NCBI RefSeq assembly: GCF_009664975.1
Contig: NZ_WJXB01000010.1
Span: forward strand, 1 to 64,000
Direction of reading: 5' to 3'
Length of the DNA stretch: 64,000 bases
From: Paenibacillus monticola
Lineage (GTDB): Bacteria; Bacillota; Bacilli; Paenibacillales; Paenibacillaceae
The notes under the pieces are model-generated. The model saw nothing but the letters and a program-made list of their open reading frames with translations, searched no databases and was not told the DNA's origin. This document shows positions 33,858 to 43,634 of this stretch, one piece after another; the first letter of the stretch is position 1, and the number at the start of each line of letters is the position of its first letter. Position numbers and translations under genes: made by a program.

Positions 33858-34499
33858 TTATACGCCGAATGCTGCCGGATTACTTCTCCAGGATTTCAGC
33901 AGTTCTACATCTGCTGCTGCTATTTTCCCTTTAGCTAGCGCTACATCAATTAGCACTGTGTAGTTAGACAGGCTTTGCAGCGGCACCTCCGCTGCGGCGA
34001 ATGCTTCTGTTGCACGATCCAGCTCATAGCTGAAGATGGCCAGTACAGCCAGCACTTCTCCGCCAGCCTCTTGCACAGCCTGAGCCGCTTTGATCGAACT
34101 GCCTCCGGTAGAGATCAGATCTTCGATCACGACAACCTTTTGACCAGGGGTGATAAGGCCCTCGATCTGGTTCTGCTTGCCATGTCCCTTGGCCTTGTCG
34201 CGAATATAAGCCATCGGCAGATTCAATTTATCAGCCACCCAGGCTGCATGTGGGATACCGGCAGTTGCTGTCCCCGCAATTACCTGAGCGTCAGGATACT
34301 GGCTGTTAATCAGCTCTACAAAGGCCTCAGCGATAAAGCTGCGCACTTCCGGGTAGGCCATAGTCAACCTGTTATCACAATAAATCGGAGACTTGATTCC
34401 AGAGGTCCATGTAAAAGGCTCCTGCGGACGCAGCGCCACCGCTCCAATCTCCAGCAGATAGGAAGCTACTTGTTCACTTTTATTCAATAATGGACTCAC
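33858..34499 (-). CDS. pyrE: Orotate phosphoribosyltransferase
   Basis: 213 aa. The PRPP-binding motif is VVVIEDLISTGGSS and the orotate-specific loop GKQNQIEG precedes it. It joins orotate to PRPP to give OMP, the fifth step of UMP synthesis. The start is a GTG that overlaps the pyrF stop by four bases (GTGA). It is the last gene of the pyr operon. Confidence 0.95.
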   Translation of the reverse strand: MSPLLNKSEQVASYLLEIGAVALRPQEPFTWTSGIKSPIYCDNRLTMAYPEVRSFIAEAFVELINSQYPDAQVIAGTATAGIPHAAWVADKLNLPMAYIRDKAKGHGKQNQIEGLITPGQKVVVIEDLISTGGSSIKAAQAVQEAGGEVLAVLAIFSYELDRATEAFAAAEVPLQSLSNYTVLIDVALAKGKIAAADVELLKSWRSNPAAFGV

Positions 34500-35275
34500 G
34501 CTTGGATCATCTCCTCAATAATAGTAAGTGCTGCTTGTCGCGGGTCTGGGGCTGCTGTAACGGGGCGACCCACTACAAGGTAATGACTGCCCTGCCGGAT
34601 GGCTTGTGCGGGTGTCATCACCCGTGACTGGTCATCCAAGGAAGCACCTGCCGGACGAATGCCGGGTGTAATGGTGCGAAATGCTGGCCCACAGGCGTCT
34701 GCAATGATAGCCGCCTCCTGTGGCGAAGCTACAACGCCGTCCAGACCTGCTGCCGCTGCCAGCTTGGCATAACGCACCACAGTATCTGCAACGTTTCCGG
34801 CAATCCCAATCTCGCCGTTCATGACCTCCTGGCTCGTGCTGGTCAGCTGTGTAACTGCGATAATCAATGGCATCTGCAGTGACGGATTCACACTCACCGC
34901 AGCGGTAGCACCATTACGGGCAGCGGCCATCATCGCGGAGCCGCCTGCTGCATGCACGTTGAACATATCTACACCCAGCTGTGTAAGACTTTCCGCGCCG
35001 CCTTTTACCGTGTTGGGGATATCATGCATTTTGACATCCACGAATACGGAATACCCACGTTCTTTCAGCTCTTTGATGAATTCCGGGCCCGCCGCATAGA
35101 AGAGTTGCATGCCAACCTTCATATAACAAGGAATTCCCTCCAGCTTCTCGATCAGCAGCCGGGCCTGAGCAACGTTAGGGTAGTCAAGGGCGATCATTAG
35201 ACGCTTTGACATTTCATCCCGTTTGGTGATATCACCGATATTATCCTCGGCAACCTGTCCTGTTCCATCTGTCAT
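34496..35275 (-). CDS. pyrF: Orotidine-5'-phosphate decarboxylase
   Basis: 259 aa. It has the catalytic DVKMHDIPNTV motif with Lys and Asp, and phosphate-site GIRPAG. It decarboxylates OMP to UMP. An N-terminal extension of about 20 residues (MTDGTGQVAEDNIGD...) precedes the usual start near KRLMIALDY; GGAG lies in front of the first ATG, so the extension may be real. A start at the internal Met22 is the alternative. Confidence 0.95.
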   Translation of the reverse strand: MTDGTGQVAEDNIGDITKRDEMSKRLMIALDYPNVAQARLLIEKLEGIPCYMKVGMQLFYAAGPEFIKELKERGYSVFVDVKMHDIPNTVKGGAESLTQLGVDMFNVHAAGGSAMMAAARNGATAAVSVNPSLQMPLIIAVTQLTSTSQEVMNGEIGIAGNVADTVVRYAKLAAAAGLDGVVASPQEAAIIADACGPAFRTITPGIRPAGASLDDQSRVMTPAQAIRQGSHYLVVGRPVTAAPDPRQAALTIIEEMIQA

Positions 35276-35404
35276 GTTAACGCTCCTTTTACAGTGTGAC
35301 GGATAGCCGCACTAGACTTTTCTAGCCCCCGGGCATAGCGGAACGGTCTGCGAATATCCCGCAAACCGTCCTTTATAGCACCGTTCAAATATGGCATTAT
35401 TAAT

Positions 35405-38400
35405 TTATTGTCCAACAAAAGCAGGCATCGCCTGCGACGAGAAGTTGATCGTCTGCAGCATGATCAGCAGCGCCGTCACCGTATCGAGCGATGTCATACA
35501 GACCACACCATTCTCGACCGCTTCACGGCGGATACGGAATCCGTCACGCTCTGGTGTTTTGCCTTTGGTCAGTGTATTAAAGACGAAGTTGGCTTGGCCT
35601 CCACGGATCAGATCCAGAATGGTCGGCTCGCCTTCATCCAGCTTATTGACGTTCATTACGTTGAGGCCTGCGTCTTCAAGCGCTTGGGCTGTACCGCCGG
35701 TAGCAATGATTTTGTAGCCCATGGCATGGAAGCCTTTCATAAGCTCTACTGCTTCAGCCTTGTCTTTGTCCGCTACCGTAATGATGATAGATCCGGTTGC
35801 CGGAATTTTCATTCCTGCTCCGATCAGACCTTTGTATAACGCCTTGGCGAACAGCTTGTCGCGGCCCATAACTTCACCCGTAGATTTCATCTCCGGTCCG
35901 AGCGTAGGCTCTACTCTGCGCAGCTTGGCAAAAGAGAATACCGGTACTTTTACCGAGACATAATCACTTTCCGGCCATAGACCTTCTGTATATCCATCAT
36001 CCTTCAGCTTGCCGCCCAGAATGATCTTAGTAGCCAGATTAGCCATTGGAATACCAGTTACCTTACTCAGGAAAGGCACCGTACGCGAGGAACGTGGATT
36101 CACTTCAATGACGTACACTTCATTCTGATAGATAACAAACTGGATGTTGACCAGTCCGATCGTCTTCAGTTCTTTGGCGATCTTGATTGTAATCTCCGCG
36201 ATCTTCTGCTTCAGACCTTCGTCCAGATATTGCGGTGGATAGACGGCGATAGAGTCACCGGAGTGAATACCCGCGCGCTCCACATGCTCCATGATTCCCG
36301 GAATCACAACGGTCTCTCCGTCGCAAATCGCATCTACCTCAACCTCTTTACCGAGCATATAACGGTCGATTAATACCGGATGCTCCGGGTTAACCTTAAC
36401 CGCTTCAACCATGTAGCTGAGTAATTCTGTATCATTATAGACAATTTCCATCGCGCGTCCACCCAGGACATACGAAGGACGTACTAGCACCGGATATCCG
36501 AGTGATTGAGCGGTCTCTACAGCTTCACTAACATCCACTACCGTCTTGCCCTTTGGTTGGGCAATATTTAGACGAGACAGCAGCGCTTCAAATTTCTTAC
36601 GGTTCTCTGCTTCATCTATACTTTCCAAGCTAGTCCCGAGAATATTGACTCCGGCCGCACTCAGCGGTGCTGCCAGGTTAATGGCCGTCTGACCTCCGAA
36701 CTGGACGATAACTCCAATTGGATTCTCTTGGGCGATAACGTTCATTACATCTTCAAAGAACAAGGGTTCAAAATACAAGCGGTCCGAGGTGTTAAAGTCC
36801 GTCGATACCGTCTCTGGGTTGTTGTTGATAATTACGGCTTCATAACCGGCCTTCTGAATCGCCCAAACCGCATGCACCGTAGAGTAATCGAACTCAATCC
36901 CCTGGCCAATCCGGATCGGACCGGAGCCCAGCACGATTACCTTTTGCTTATCAGAATGAATAACCTCATTCTCTGTTTCGTAAGTGGAGTAATAGTACGG
37001 TGTCGTAGCCTCAAACTCAGCCGCACAGGTATCAACCATTTTGAAGACAGGTGTCAGACCTTGCGCCAGACGCAGCGCACGAACATCGGCTTCTTTGGTA
37101 TGCTCACCACCGGGTTGTCCTTCGCCACGAATCTCAGCAATAGAGCGGTCTGTAAAGCCCATACGTTTAGCCTGATACAGGGTTTCCGAGGTCAAGCTTG
37201 GTGCCTTGCGAATAACATCTTCGAAGTTTACGATGGCTTCAATCTTGGAGAGGAACCACCAGTCTACGTTAGTGAGATCCTGAATATCCTGTAATTCCAG
37301 CCCACGGCGGAAAGCTTCAGCAATCAGGAACAGGCGCTCATCGTCGGCTTTAATCAGGCGTGTGCGCAGCACACTCTCTTCCAGCAATTCAGCTCCTGGC
37401 AGATTGATACGATGTACACCGATCTCCAGAGAACGGACAGCCTTATGGATAGACTCCTCAAAAGTACGGCCGATGGCCATAACTTCTCCAGTAGCCTTCA
37501 TCTGCGTACCTAGCTTACGGTTCGCATAGATGAACTTGTCGAACGGCCAGCGCGGAATTTTGCTTACGATATAGTCCAGTGTAGGCTCGAAGCAGGCATA
37601 AGTCTGTCCGGTAACTGGATTGATAATTTCATCAAGCGTATAGCCGAGGGCGATTTTGGCTGCCATCTTAGCGATTGGGTAGCCAGTCGCCTTTGAAGCC
37701 AGAGCCGATGAGCGGCTAACACGCGGATTTACTTCAATGACATAATATTGATAGCTTTGTGGATCAAGTGCGAACTGCACGTTGCAGCCGCCTTCGATAT
37801 TCAGTGCACGGATAATTTTGAGGGAAGCACTGCGCAGCATCTGGTATTCACGATCAGACAGCGTCTGGCTCGGAGCCACAACAATACTGTCACCTGTATG
37901 TATGCCTACAGGGTCAAAGTTCTCCATGTTGCAGACCACGATACAGTTGTCGTTCGCGTCACGCATAACCTCATATTCAACTTCCTTCATGCCGGCAATA
38001 CTCTTCTCCACCAGGCATTGTCCAATCGGACTATAACGAATGCCTGCTTTGACAGTCTCACGCAGTTCTTCTTCATTGTCACAGATACCGCCACCAGTAC
38101 CACCTAGTGTATAAGCAGGACGGACAATCAACGGATATCCGATTTCTTCGGCGAAGACCAAGGCTTCATCCAGTGCAGTAATAATTACGCTGTCCGGTAC
38201 AGGCTGATCCAGCTCGCGCATGAGATCACGGAACAAGTCGCGATCCTCGGCCTTCTCAATCGATTCCAGCTGTGTGCCAAGCAGCAACACGTTCTCCTGC
38301 TCAAGAACTCCGGCACGTGCCAGTTCTACGGCCATGTTCAGCCCAGTCTGTCCACCCAAAGTAGGCAGTAGGCCATCCGGACGCTCCTGACGGATAATCG

Positions 38401-38626
38401 CGGTTACGAATTCAAGTGTAATCGGCTCGATATAAACTTTATCAGCCATATTCGTATCGGTCATGATGGTCGCAGGATTGCTGTTAATCAGCACAACCTC
38501 CACGCCTTCTTCTTTAAGAGCCTGACAGGCCTGAGTGCCTGCATAGTCAAACTCAGCGGCCTGGCCGATAACAATCGGGCCGGAGCCGATGACGAGTATC
38601 TTCTTAAGCTTATTATTCTTTGGCAT
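35405..38626 (-). CDS. carB: Carbamoyl phosphate synthase, large subunit
   Basis: 1073 aa, the full length. Two homologous ATP-grasp halves each begin with a GSGPI(V/R)IGQ motif and carry ATP-grasp signatures (YPLIVRPAYTLGGTG, YPVLVRPSYVLGGR). A C-terminal MGS-like regulatory domain follows from about residue 935. With carA it makes carbamoyl phosphate from glutamine, bicarbonate and 2 ATP. In the pyr operon it corresponds to pyrAB of Bacillus. Good site AAAGGAG before the ATG, one base after carA. Confidence 0.97.
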   Translation of the reverse strand: MPKNNKLKKILVIGSGPIVIGQAAEFDYAGTQACQALKEEGVEVVLINSNPATIMTDTNMADKVYIEPITLEFVTAIIRQERPDGLLPTLGGQTGLNMAVELARAGVLEQENVLLLGTQLESIEKAEDRDLFRDLMRELDQPVPDSVIITALDEALVFAEEIGYPLIVRPAYTLGGTGGGICDNEEELRETVKAGIRYSPIGQCLVEKSIAGMKEVEYEVMRDANDNCIVVCNMENFDPVGIHTGDSIVVAPSQTLSDREYQMLRSASLKIIRALNIEGGCNVQFALDPQSYQYYVIEVNPRVSRSSALASKATGYPIAKMAAKIALGYTLDEIINPVTGQTYACFEPTLDYIVSKIPRWPFDKFIYANRKLGTQMKATGEVMAIGRTFEESIHKAVRSLEIGVHRINLPGAELLEESVLRTRLIKADDERLFLIAEAFRRGLELQDIQDLTNVDWWFLSKIEAIVNFEDVIRKAPSLTSETLYQAKRMGFTDRSIAEIRGEGQPGGEHTKEADVRALRLAQGLTPVFKMVDTCAAEFEATTPYYYSTYETENEVIHSDKQKVIVLGSGPIRIGQGIEFDYSTVHAVWAIQKAGYEAVIINNNPETVSTDFNTSDRLYFEPLFFEDVMNVIAQENPIGVIVQFGGQTAINLAAPLSAAGVNILGTSLESIDEAENRKKFEALLSRLNIAQPKGKTVVDVSEAVETAQSLGYPVLVRPSYVLGGRAMEIVYNDTELLSYMVEAVKVNPEHPVLIDRYMLGKEVEVDAICDGETVVIPGIMEHVERAGIHSGDSIAVYPPQYLDEGLKQKIAEITIKIAKELKTIGLVNIQFVIYQNEVYVIEVNPRSSRTVPFLSKVTGIPMANLATKIILGGKLKDDGYTEGLWPESDYVSVKVPVFSFAKLRRVEPTLGPEMKSTGEVMGRDKLFAKALYKGLIGAGMKIPATGSIIITVADKDKAEAVELMKGFHAMGYKIIATGGTAQALEDAGLNVMNVNKLDEGEPTILDLIRGGQANFVFNTLTKGKTPERDGFRIRREAVENGVVCMTSLDTVTALLIMLQTINFSSQAMPAFVGQ

Positions 38627-38627
38627 G

Positions 38628-39806
38628 TTATAGAGCTCCTTTCACGGCTTCAAGTTGTGCAGTAGGTTTCGGGGCCGTGATTCTGGCATTCGCTGCAAGC
38701 TGCGCCTGGCGCGAGATTACAGGTGTATTGGCCTTATGGTCGGCAATCATCTGCAGAAAGCGATCGAACAGATAGCCGCTGTCATGCGGTCCCGGTGCCG
38801 CTTCCGGATGATATTGCACCGAAAATGCGGGGTAGCGGGTATGTTTAAGTCCTTCGACAGTCTTATCATTATTATTGATGTGAGTGATTTCCAGGTCTGT
38901 ACTTTCCACCGATTCCTCATTCACTGTATAGCCGTGGTTCTGGGAGGTGATGAAGCAGCGGCCGCTTGCCAATTCCTTAACCGGATGGTTTCCACCGCGG
39001 TGTCCGAATTTGAGCTTCTCAGTATCTGCGCCGCAAGCCAGTGCAAACAGCTGGTGACCCAGGCAAATTCCGAAGATTGGGTACTCACCGAGCAGCTCGG
39101 ATATAGTCTTGACAGCATAAGTTACATCTTTAGGGTCCCCAGGGCCATTCGACAGCAGAATCCCATCGGGGTTCAACCGGCGAACTTCATCCGCTGATAC
39201 GTCATGTGGCACAACAACAACATCACAGCCGCGGCTATTCAGCTCACGCAGGATGCCGGTCTTTGCACCATAATCGACAAGCACGATCCGTTCTTTACTT
39301 CCCGGACTGCTGTAACTAGTAGCAGTAGAGGTACGGGCTACCTGATTGCGCAGCTCCTCAATCGTGGTGTCACCCATCATTTCCATCAATTCCTCGACAC
39401 GCTTGTTAGAGGTTGTAAGGATGGCCTTCATAGTACCGTAATGACGAATGATGCGGGTCAGCATCCGCGTATCAATCTCACTAATTCCGGGAATATCATA
39501 TTCCTTCAGCAGGTCGTCAACGCTGTATTCGGAGCGCCAGTTGCTCGGTACCGTCTCATGACGGCGCACGACAAAGCCGTGCACGAAAGGGCGTACGGAC
39601 TCGAAATCGTCCCGGGTAATGCCGTAATTCCCGATCAGCGGATACGTCATAGTTACGATTTGCCCGCAATAGGATGGGTCCGACAGCACCTCCTGATATC
39701 CCGTAATCCCTGTATTAAATACAACCTCACCCGTCTTCTCACCCTCAGCGCCAAATGCGGTCCCTGTAAAAAGCGTACCGTCCTGTAGCAGCAATCTCGC
39801 CTGCAT
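38628..39806 (-). CDS. carA: Carbamoyl phosphate synthase, small subunit
   Basis: 392 aa. The N-terminal carA domain (LFTGTAFGA...GEVVFNTGITGYQEVLSDPSY) precedes a class I glutamine amidotransferase with its nucleophile Cys in FGICLGHQ and the His-Glu of QYHPEAAPGP. It hydrolyses glutamine and passes ammonia to CarB. AAGGAG precedes the ATG. Corresponds to pyrAA. Confidence 0.97.
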   Translation of the reverse strand: MQARLLLQDGTLFTGTAFGAEGEKTGEVVFNTGITGYQEVLSDPSYCGQIVTMTYPLIGNYGITRDDFESVRPFVHGFVVRRHETVPSNWRSEYSVDDLLKEYDIPGISEIDTRMLTRIIRHYGTMKAILTTSNKRVEELMEMMGDTTIEELRNQVARTSTATSYSSPGSKERIVLVDYGAKTGILRELNSRGCDVVVVPHDVSADEVRRLNPDGILLSNGPGDPKDVTYAVKTISELLGEYPIFGICLGHQLFALACGADTEKLKFGHRGGNHPVKELASGRCFITSQNHGYTVNEESVESTDLEITHINNNDKTVEGLKHTRYPAFSVQYHPEAAPGPHDSGYLFDRFLQMIADHKANTPVISRQAQLAANARITAPKPTAQLEAVKGAL

Positions 39807-39884
39807 TCCCTTCCACTCCTTCTTGTTTCTGTAGTCTAAAGCTTATGCCTAACATGTCCTCCAAGATGTTCCACTTGGATTTCA

Positions 39885-41174
39885 TTAGATTCTCTCAGTC
39901 CATATTGCCTTGCCATCTACCCAAGTCATTACTGGCCAGCCCTTAAGCTTCCATCCGGCAAAAGGCGTATTGCGTCCTTTGCTGGCAAAAGTACTTGGAT
40001 CTACTTCCCGTTCCTGCTCCAGATCAATCAGTGTTAGATCTGCAGGAGATCCTATATCCAGCACCCCGCTATTCAGCCGGAATACCCGGGCCGGAGCTGC
40101 GGTCATGCGGTTTACGAGCAAGGAAAGGTCCCATTTGCCGGTAGCTACGAACGCTGTGTACAGCAGCGGGAAAGCTGTCTCGAAGCCGACGATTCCAAAA
40201 GGAGCAAGCTCCATACCCTTGGCCTTCTCTTCTTCACTATGCGGTGCATGGTCCGTAACAATAATATCAAGTGTGCCGTCCAGCAGCCCTTCGATACAAG
40301 CTTCTACATCGCGGCGGGAACGCAGCGGTGGGTTCATTTTCCAATTGGCGTCCATACCCGGGATATCCTCTTCGGCCAGCAGCAGATGGTGGGGACATAC
40401 CTCAGCAGTCACTTTAATGCCGATCTCCTTAGCTTGGCGAATCAGCCGCACCGATTGCTCTGTGCTGACATGGCATACATGGTAGTGAACCCCGGTTGCT
40501 TCAGCGAGTAAAATATCCCGGCCTACATGGATGGCTTCCGACTCATTCGGAATTCCAATCAGCCCATTTGCAGTAGCAAATGTCCCCTCTGCCACACAGC
40601 CGCCTACAACTAGCGAATTGTCTTCGCAATGAGCAATGACTGGCATATCCAGCGAGGCTGCGATCTTCATTGCATCCTTCATCATCTGCGCGCTCTGCAC
40701 ACCCACGCCGTCATCCGTAAAGCCAATGGCTCCGGCTTCCTTCAGTGCGGCAAAATCAGTCAACTCTCGGCCCAGCTCATTCTTCGTAATGGCTGCATAA
40801 GGCAATACTTTAACTAATCCTGCTTCACGCGCCTTTTCTTTCACCAATAACACAACTTCCGGACTGTCGGTCACTGGTCGGGTGTTAGGCATGCAAGCGA
40901 TGGTTGTGAATCCACCCTTAGCTGCCGAGCGACCACCCGTTTCCACGGTTTCCTTGTGCTCGAAGCCCGGCTCGCGCAGATGCACATGCATATCAATCAA
41001 GCCTGGAATCAGCAACTTACCTTCAGCATCTATGATTTCTGCAGCTTCACCCTCAGCTTCATACTCATCGGTTACAGCAGAGATAATCCCATTCTGAAGT
41101 ACGATTTGTTTGCGCTCTAGTACGCCTTCCTTGTTCAATACGCTGGCATTCTTAATGATCACTGTCATATTCAT
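39885..41174 (-). CDS. pyrC: Dihydroorotase (class I)
   Basis: 429 aa. Metal ligands in DMHVHLREPG, a CMPNTRPVTD substrate loop, and DHAPHSEEEK near the end. It cyclises carbamoyl aspartate to dihydroorotate, the third step. The start ATG follows GGGAGAG. About 70 bp separate it from pyrB, with AT-rich sequence and no visible PyrR site. Confidence 0.97.
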   Translation of the reverse strand: MNMTVIIKNASVLNKEGVLERKQIVLQNGIISAVTDEYEAEGEAAEIIDAEGKLLIPGLIDMHVHLREPGFEHKETVETGGRSAAKGGFTTIACMPNTRPVTDSPEVVLLVKEKAREAGLVKVLPYAAITKNELGRELTDFAALKEAGAIGFTDDGVGVQSAQMMKDAMKIAASLDMPVIAHCEDNSLVVGGCVAEGTFATANGLIGIPNESEAIHVGRDILLAEATGVHYHVCHVSTEQSVRLIRQAKEIGIKVTAEVCPHHLLLAEEDIPGMDANWKMNPPLRSRRDVEACIEGLLDGTLDIIVTDHAPHSEEEKAKGMELAPFGIVGFETAFPLLYTAFVATGKWDLSLLVNRMTAAPARVFRLNSGVLDIGSPADLTLIDLEQEREVDPSTFASKGRNTPFAGWKLKGWPVMTWVDGKAIWTERI

Positions 41175-41243
41175 AACTCTCCCTTATTATATAATAAAAA
41201 TTCATCTTTGTGTATAATTATCAATAAGTTTATGTTAGCTATT

Positions 41244-42152
41244 TTATAATAGGGCTCTTTCAAGAACAGCCATCCGTACAGGCACTCCGTTCGCCATCTG
41301 CGGAAAGATCCGGGATTGGCTGCTCTCTACCACTGCATCGTCTATTTCAACATTCCGGTTCACCGGAGCAGGATGCATAATGATTGTACTTTTACCGAGT
41401 GTAGCCGCGCGTTCTTCTGTTAACCCGTACTGTCTCCGGTATTCCTCCGCTGACTGCAGCATACCTGTAGCATGACGTTCAAGCTGCACACGCAGCATCA
41501 TCACCACATCAGCTTTCAGTGCTTCTTCCATAGATACATAAGGAGCGTAAGCCATAAGCTCAGGTGCTTTCATATTCTCCGGTGCACAGAACTGCACCTC
41601 AGCACCCATCTTCGTCAGCCCCCAAAGGTTGGAGCGCGCTACACGGCTATGCATAATATCTCCGATAATTGAGACTTTCAAGCCCTTCAGTTCCCCAAAG
41701 GTTTTGGACATTGTGTAGAGATCCAGCAGTGCTTGGGTAGGATGTTCATTATTGCCGTCCCCCGCGTTGATGAGCGGTATAGAGACTTTCTCAGCTAGCT
41801 GCTGCAGCACTCCTGCAGGCTTCAAACGCACAACTCCAGCATCGATCCCCATGGACTCCAGCGTGCGCACTGTGTCGTAGATCGACTCGCCTTTTTCTAC
41901 ACTGGAAGCCGCTGCTGTAAAATTCAGCACTTGAGCACCAAGCCGTTTCTCCGCCATTTCGAAGGAAAACCGAGTCCGTGTGCTGTTCTCAAAAAACATA
42001 TTAGAGATGAAATGTGCTCCCAGTACAGGCGTTAACTTCTCACTTTGACTGTCCCAGTAGGCGGTTCTGTTCAGCAGCTGACTGATTTCCGAAGCATCCA
42101 GCTCCTTAAGCCCTAACAGACTGCGTTCCTTCACCTTGGTTGCTGTCATCAT
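41244..42152 (-). CDS. pyrB: Aspartate carbamoyltransferase catalytic subunit
   Basis: 302 aa. The carbamoyl-phosphate motif is FFENSTRTRFSFEMAE and the HPTQALLD loop is present, followed by a C-terminal aspartate domain. It condenses carbamoyl phosphate and aspartate. No regulatory pyrI is present, as usual in Firmicutes. It starts 2 bp after pyrR. Confidence 0.97.
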   Translation of the reverse strand: MMTATKVKERSLLGLKELDASEISQLLNRTAYWDSQSEKLTPVLGAHFISNMFFENSTRTRFSFEMAEKRLGAQVLNFTAAASSVEKGESIYDTVRTLESMGIDAGVVRLKPAGVLQQLAEKVSIPLINAGDGNNEHPTQALLDLYTMSKTFGELKGLKVSIIGDIMHSRVARSNLWGLTKMGAEVQFCAPENMKAPELMAYAPYVSMEEALKADVVMMLRVQLERHATGMLQSAEEYRRQYGLTEERAATLGKSTIIMHPAPVNRNVEIDDAVVESSQSRIFPQMANGVPVRMAVLERALL

Positions 42153-42154
42153 TG

Positions 42155-42745
42155 TTATCGTTCCTCCCGGTTTGAGATAATGTAGACTTCATCCTTGCCG
42201 TCATATTCTGTCAACGCCACTTCTATTTGCTCATGTCTTGAGGTAGGTACATTCTTGCCGATATAGTCTGGACGAATGGGCAGCTCCCGGTGTCCGCGAT
42301 CCGCCAGCACTGCCAGCTGAATCATTCGCGGACGCCCGCAATCCATCAGTGCATCCATAGCTGCGCGAATCGTACGCCCGGTATACAGCACATCGTCGAA
42401 CAATATTACTTTTTTGTCGTGGATGCTAGTACTGCCTGTACTGTCAGAGGTAATGGTCAAGGTACTCTTATTCATAGCCTGATCCTTTGCTTCCCGACTA
42501 CTGCCATCTTCTTCGCGATCATCCCGATAGTGCGTGATATCCAGCTCGCCGTAAGGAATATCGATGCCTTCAATCTCCTTGATCCGTTCAGCAATCCGCT
42601 GGGCCAGGTACACCCCACGTGTCCGAATACCGATCAGCAGACAGTTCTCAATCCCTTTGTTCTTCTCCAAAATCTCATGGGCAATGCGCGACAGCGCCCG
42701 GCGGATCGCCGTTTCATCCATAATGACATTTTTCTCAGTAACCAT
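42155..42745 (-). CDS. pyrR: PyrR, pyr operon attenuator protein / uracil phosphoribosyltransferase
   Basis: 196 aa. The PRPP-binding loop is VILFDDVLYTGRTIRAAMDAL, and the PyrR-specific RPRMIQLAVLADRGHRELPIRPDYIG region follows. With UMP bound, PyrR grips a loop in the leader RNA and favours termination, turning down the operon. It is the first gene, behind the leader at 42793-42973. GGAGG precedes the ATG. Confidence 0.97.
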   Translation of the reverse strand: MVTEKNVIMDETAIRRALSRIAHEILEKNKGIENCLLIGIRTRGVYLAQRIAERIKEIEGIDIPYGELDITHYRDDREEDGSSREAKDQAMNKSTLTITSDSTGSTSIHDKKVILFDDVLYTGRTIRAAMDALMDCGRPRMIQLAVLADRGHRELPIRPDYIGKNVPTSRHEQIEVALTEYDGKDEVYIISNREER

Positions 42746-42792
42746 AATTCGTCATCCTCCAGCTTGTATGCCCCTCCAGGTTCCCTAGAAAC

Positions 42793-42825
42793 AAAAAAAC
42801 TCCTTGCCCAAGGTAGGCAAGGAGT
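42793..42825 (-). terminator. PyrR-controlled attenuation terminator
   Basis: On the minus strand ACTCCTTGCC pairs with GGCAAGGAGT and is followed by seven Us. It lies between the PyrR-binding loop and pyrR, the expected place for the regulated terminator of the pyr leader. Confidence 0.9.
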
Positions 42826-42936
42826 GAAATCCGTAGATGAAGAAGGATGATTGGCCGCGCGCATAAAAAGAGAGCATCCGTATACATACGGATATCTTCC
42901 AATTAGAGCGCGAACCTCGATTCACGTTACCTTGCC

Positions 42937-42950
42937 AGCCTCACGGGACT
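42937..42950 (-). promoter_or_regulatory. PyrR-binding loop (anti-antiterminator)
   Basis: The RNA reads AGUCCCGUGAGGCU, an exact fit to the PyrR-site consensus ARUCCNGNGAGGYU. It is upstream of the attenuation terminator and downstream of the promoter. PyrR with UMP stabilises this loop, disrupting the antiterminator. Confidence 0.9.
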
Positions 42951-42979
42951 GAATTAAAGGTGCATATTCATTTAATGAA

Positions 42980-43008
42980 ATTATGACAGAACGAATAGCT
43001 CATGTCAA
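42980..43008 (-). promoter_or_regulatory. Sigma-A promoter of the pyr operon
   Basis: TTGACA (43008-43003) and CATAAT (42985-42980) with 17 bp between them, about 25 bp before the PyrR-binding loop. Confidence 0.8.
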
Positions 43009-43053
43009 CTTGCGAGCTCCATTCTGTTATGATAAAGCTGGAGGCGAATCAAG

Positions 43054-43614
43054 ATGAAGCTGGAATTCATGACTACTGACCATTGGGACGAGTCACTGTG
43101 GAACAGAATTGAGCCGGTGTATCGGGAAGCTTTCCCCAGCGGTGCCAAACCGAAAGGCATTCTGCGCAGCATGTTGGATAGTGGGATTGCTTGTATTCAT
43201 GCCGGATTGTACCATAACGAGGTCGTAGCCATGGCAGTAAGTGGAGTCGAAGGGGCTCTTGCCGATAAGCGGCTTATTATTGACTATTTGGCAGTACGTA
43301 AGGAAACGCGGGGACAGGGCTACGGGACACAATTCCTCGGTATGGTTTGCGATTGGGCACAGAAGGAACACCAAGTGCGGGGGATCATCATCGAGGTGGA
43401 ATCCGGGGAAACAGACGTGCATGCGGAACGTATTCATTTCTGGGAGCACCGTGGGTTTGTCCTGACCCCTTATGTCCATCAATATATTTGGGTGCCGGAG
43501 CCTTACCAAGCGATGCTGCTACCGCTGGATCAAAGTATTAGTGTCCAGGATAATGGTCAATCCCTGTTTCGTTACATTAATTCATTCCACAAAAAAGCCT
43601 ACCGGCAACGGTAG
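43054..43614 (+). CDS. GNAT-family acetyltransferase
   Basis: 186 aa, ATG nine bases after GGAGG. The GNAT core includes IDYLAVRKETRGQGYGTQFLG (the acetyl-CoA loop RGQGYG) and a later EVESGE, HFWEHRGFVLT segment. It is divergent from the pyr operon. The substrate is unknown. Confidence 0.85.
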   Translation: MKLEFMTTDHWDESLWNRIEPVYREAFPSGAKPKGILRSMLDSGIACIHAGLYHNEVVAMAVSGVEGALADKRLIIDYLAVRKETRGQGYGTQFLGMVCDWAQKEHQVRGIIIEVESGETDVHAERIHFWEHRGFVLTPYVHQYIWVPEPYQAMLLPLDQSISVQDNGQSLFRYINSFHKKAYRQR

Positions 43615-43620
43615 GCTTTT
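43592..43620. terminator. Bidirectional terminator
   Basis: AAAAGCCTACCG and CGGTAGGCTTTT pair perfectly between the GNAT gene and the convergent dapL. Confidence 0.85.
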
Positions 43621-43634
43621 CTCAACATATAATT

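Noticed and set aside
35276..35404. A second PyrR attenuator between carB and pyrF
   Set aside because: An imperfect hairpin exists, but the PyrR-binding consensus and a U run are absent.
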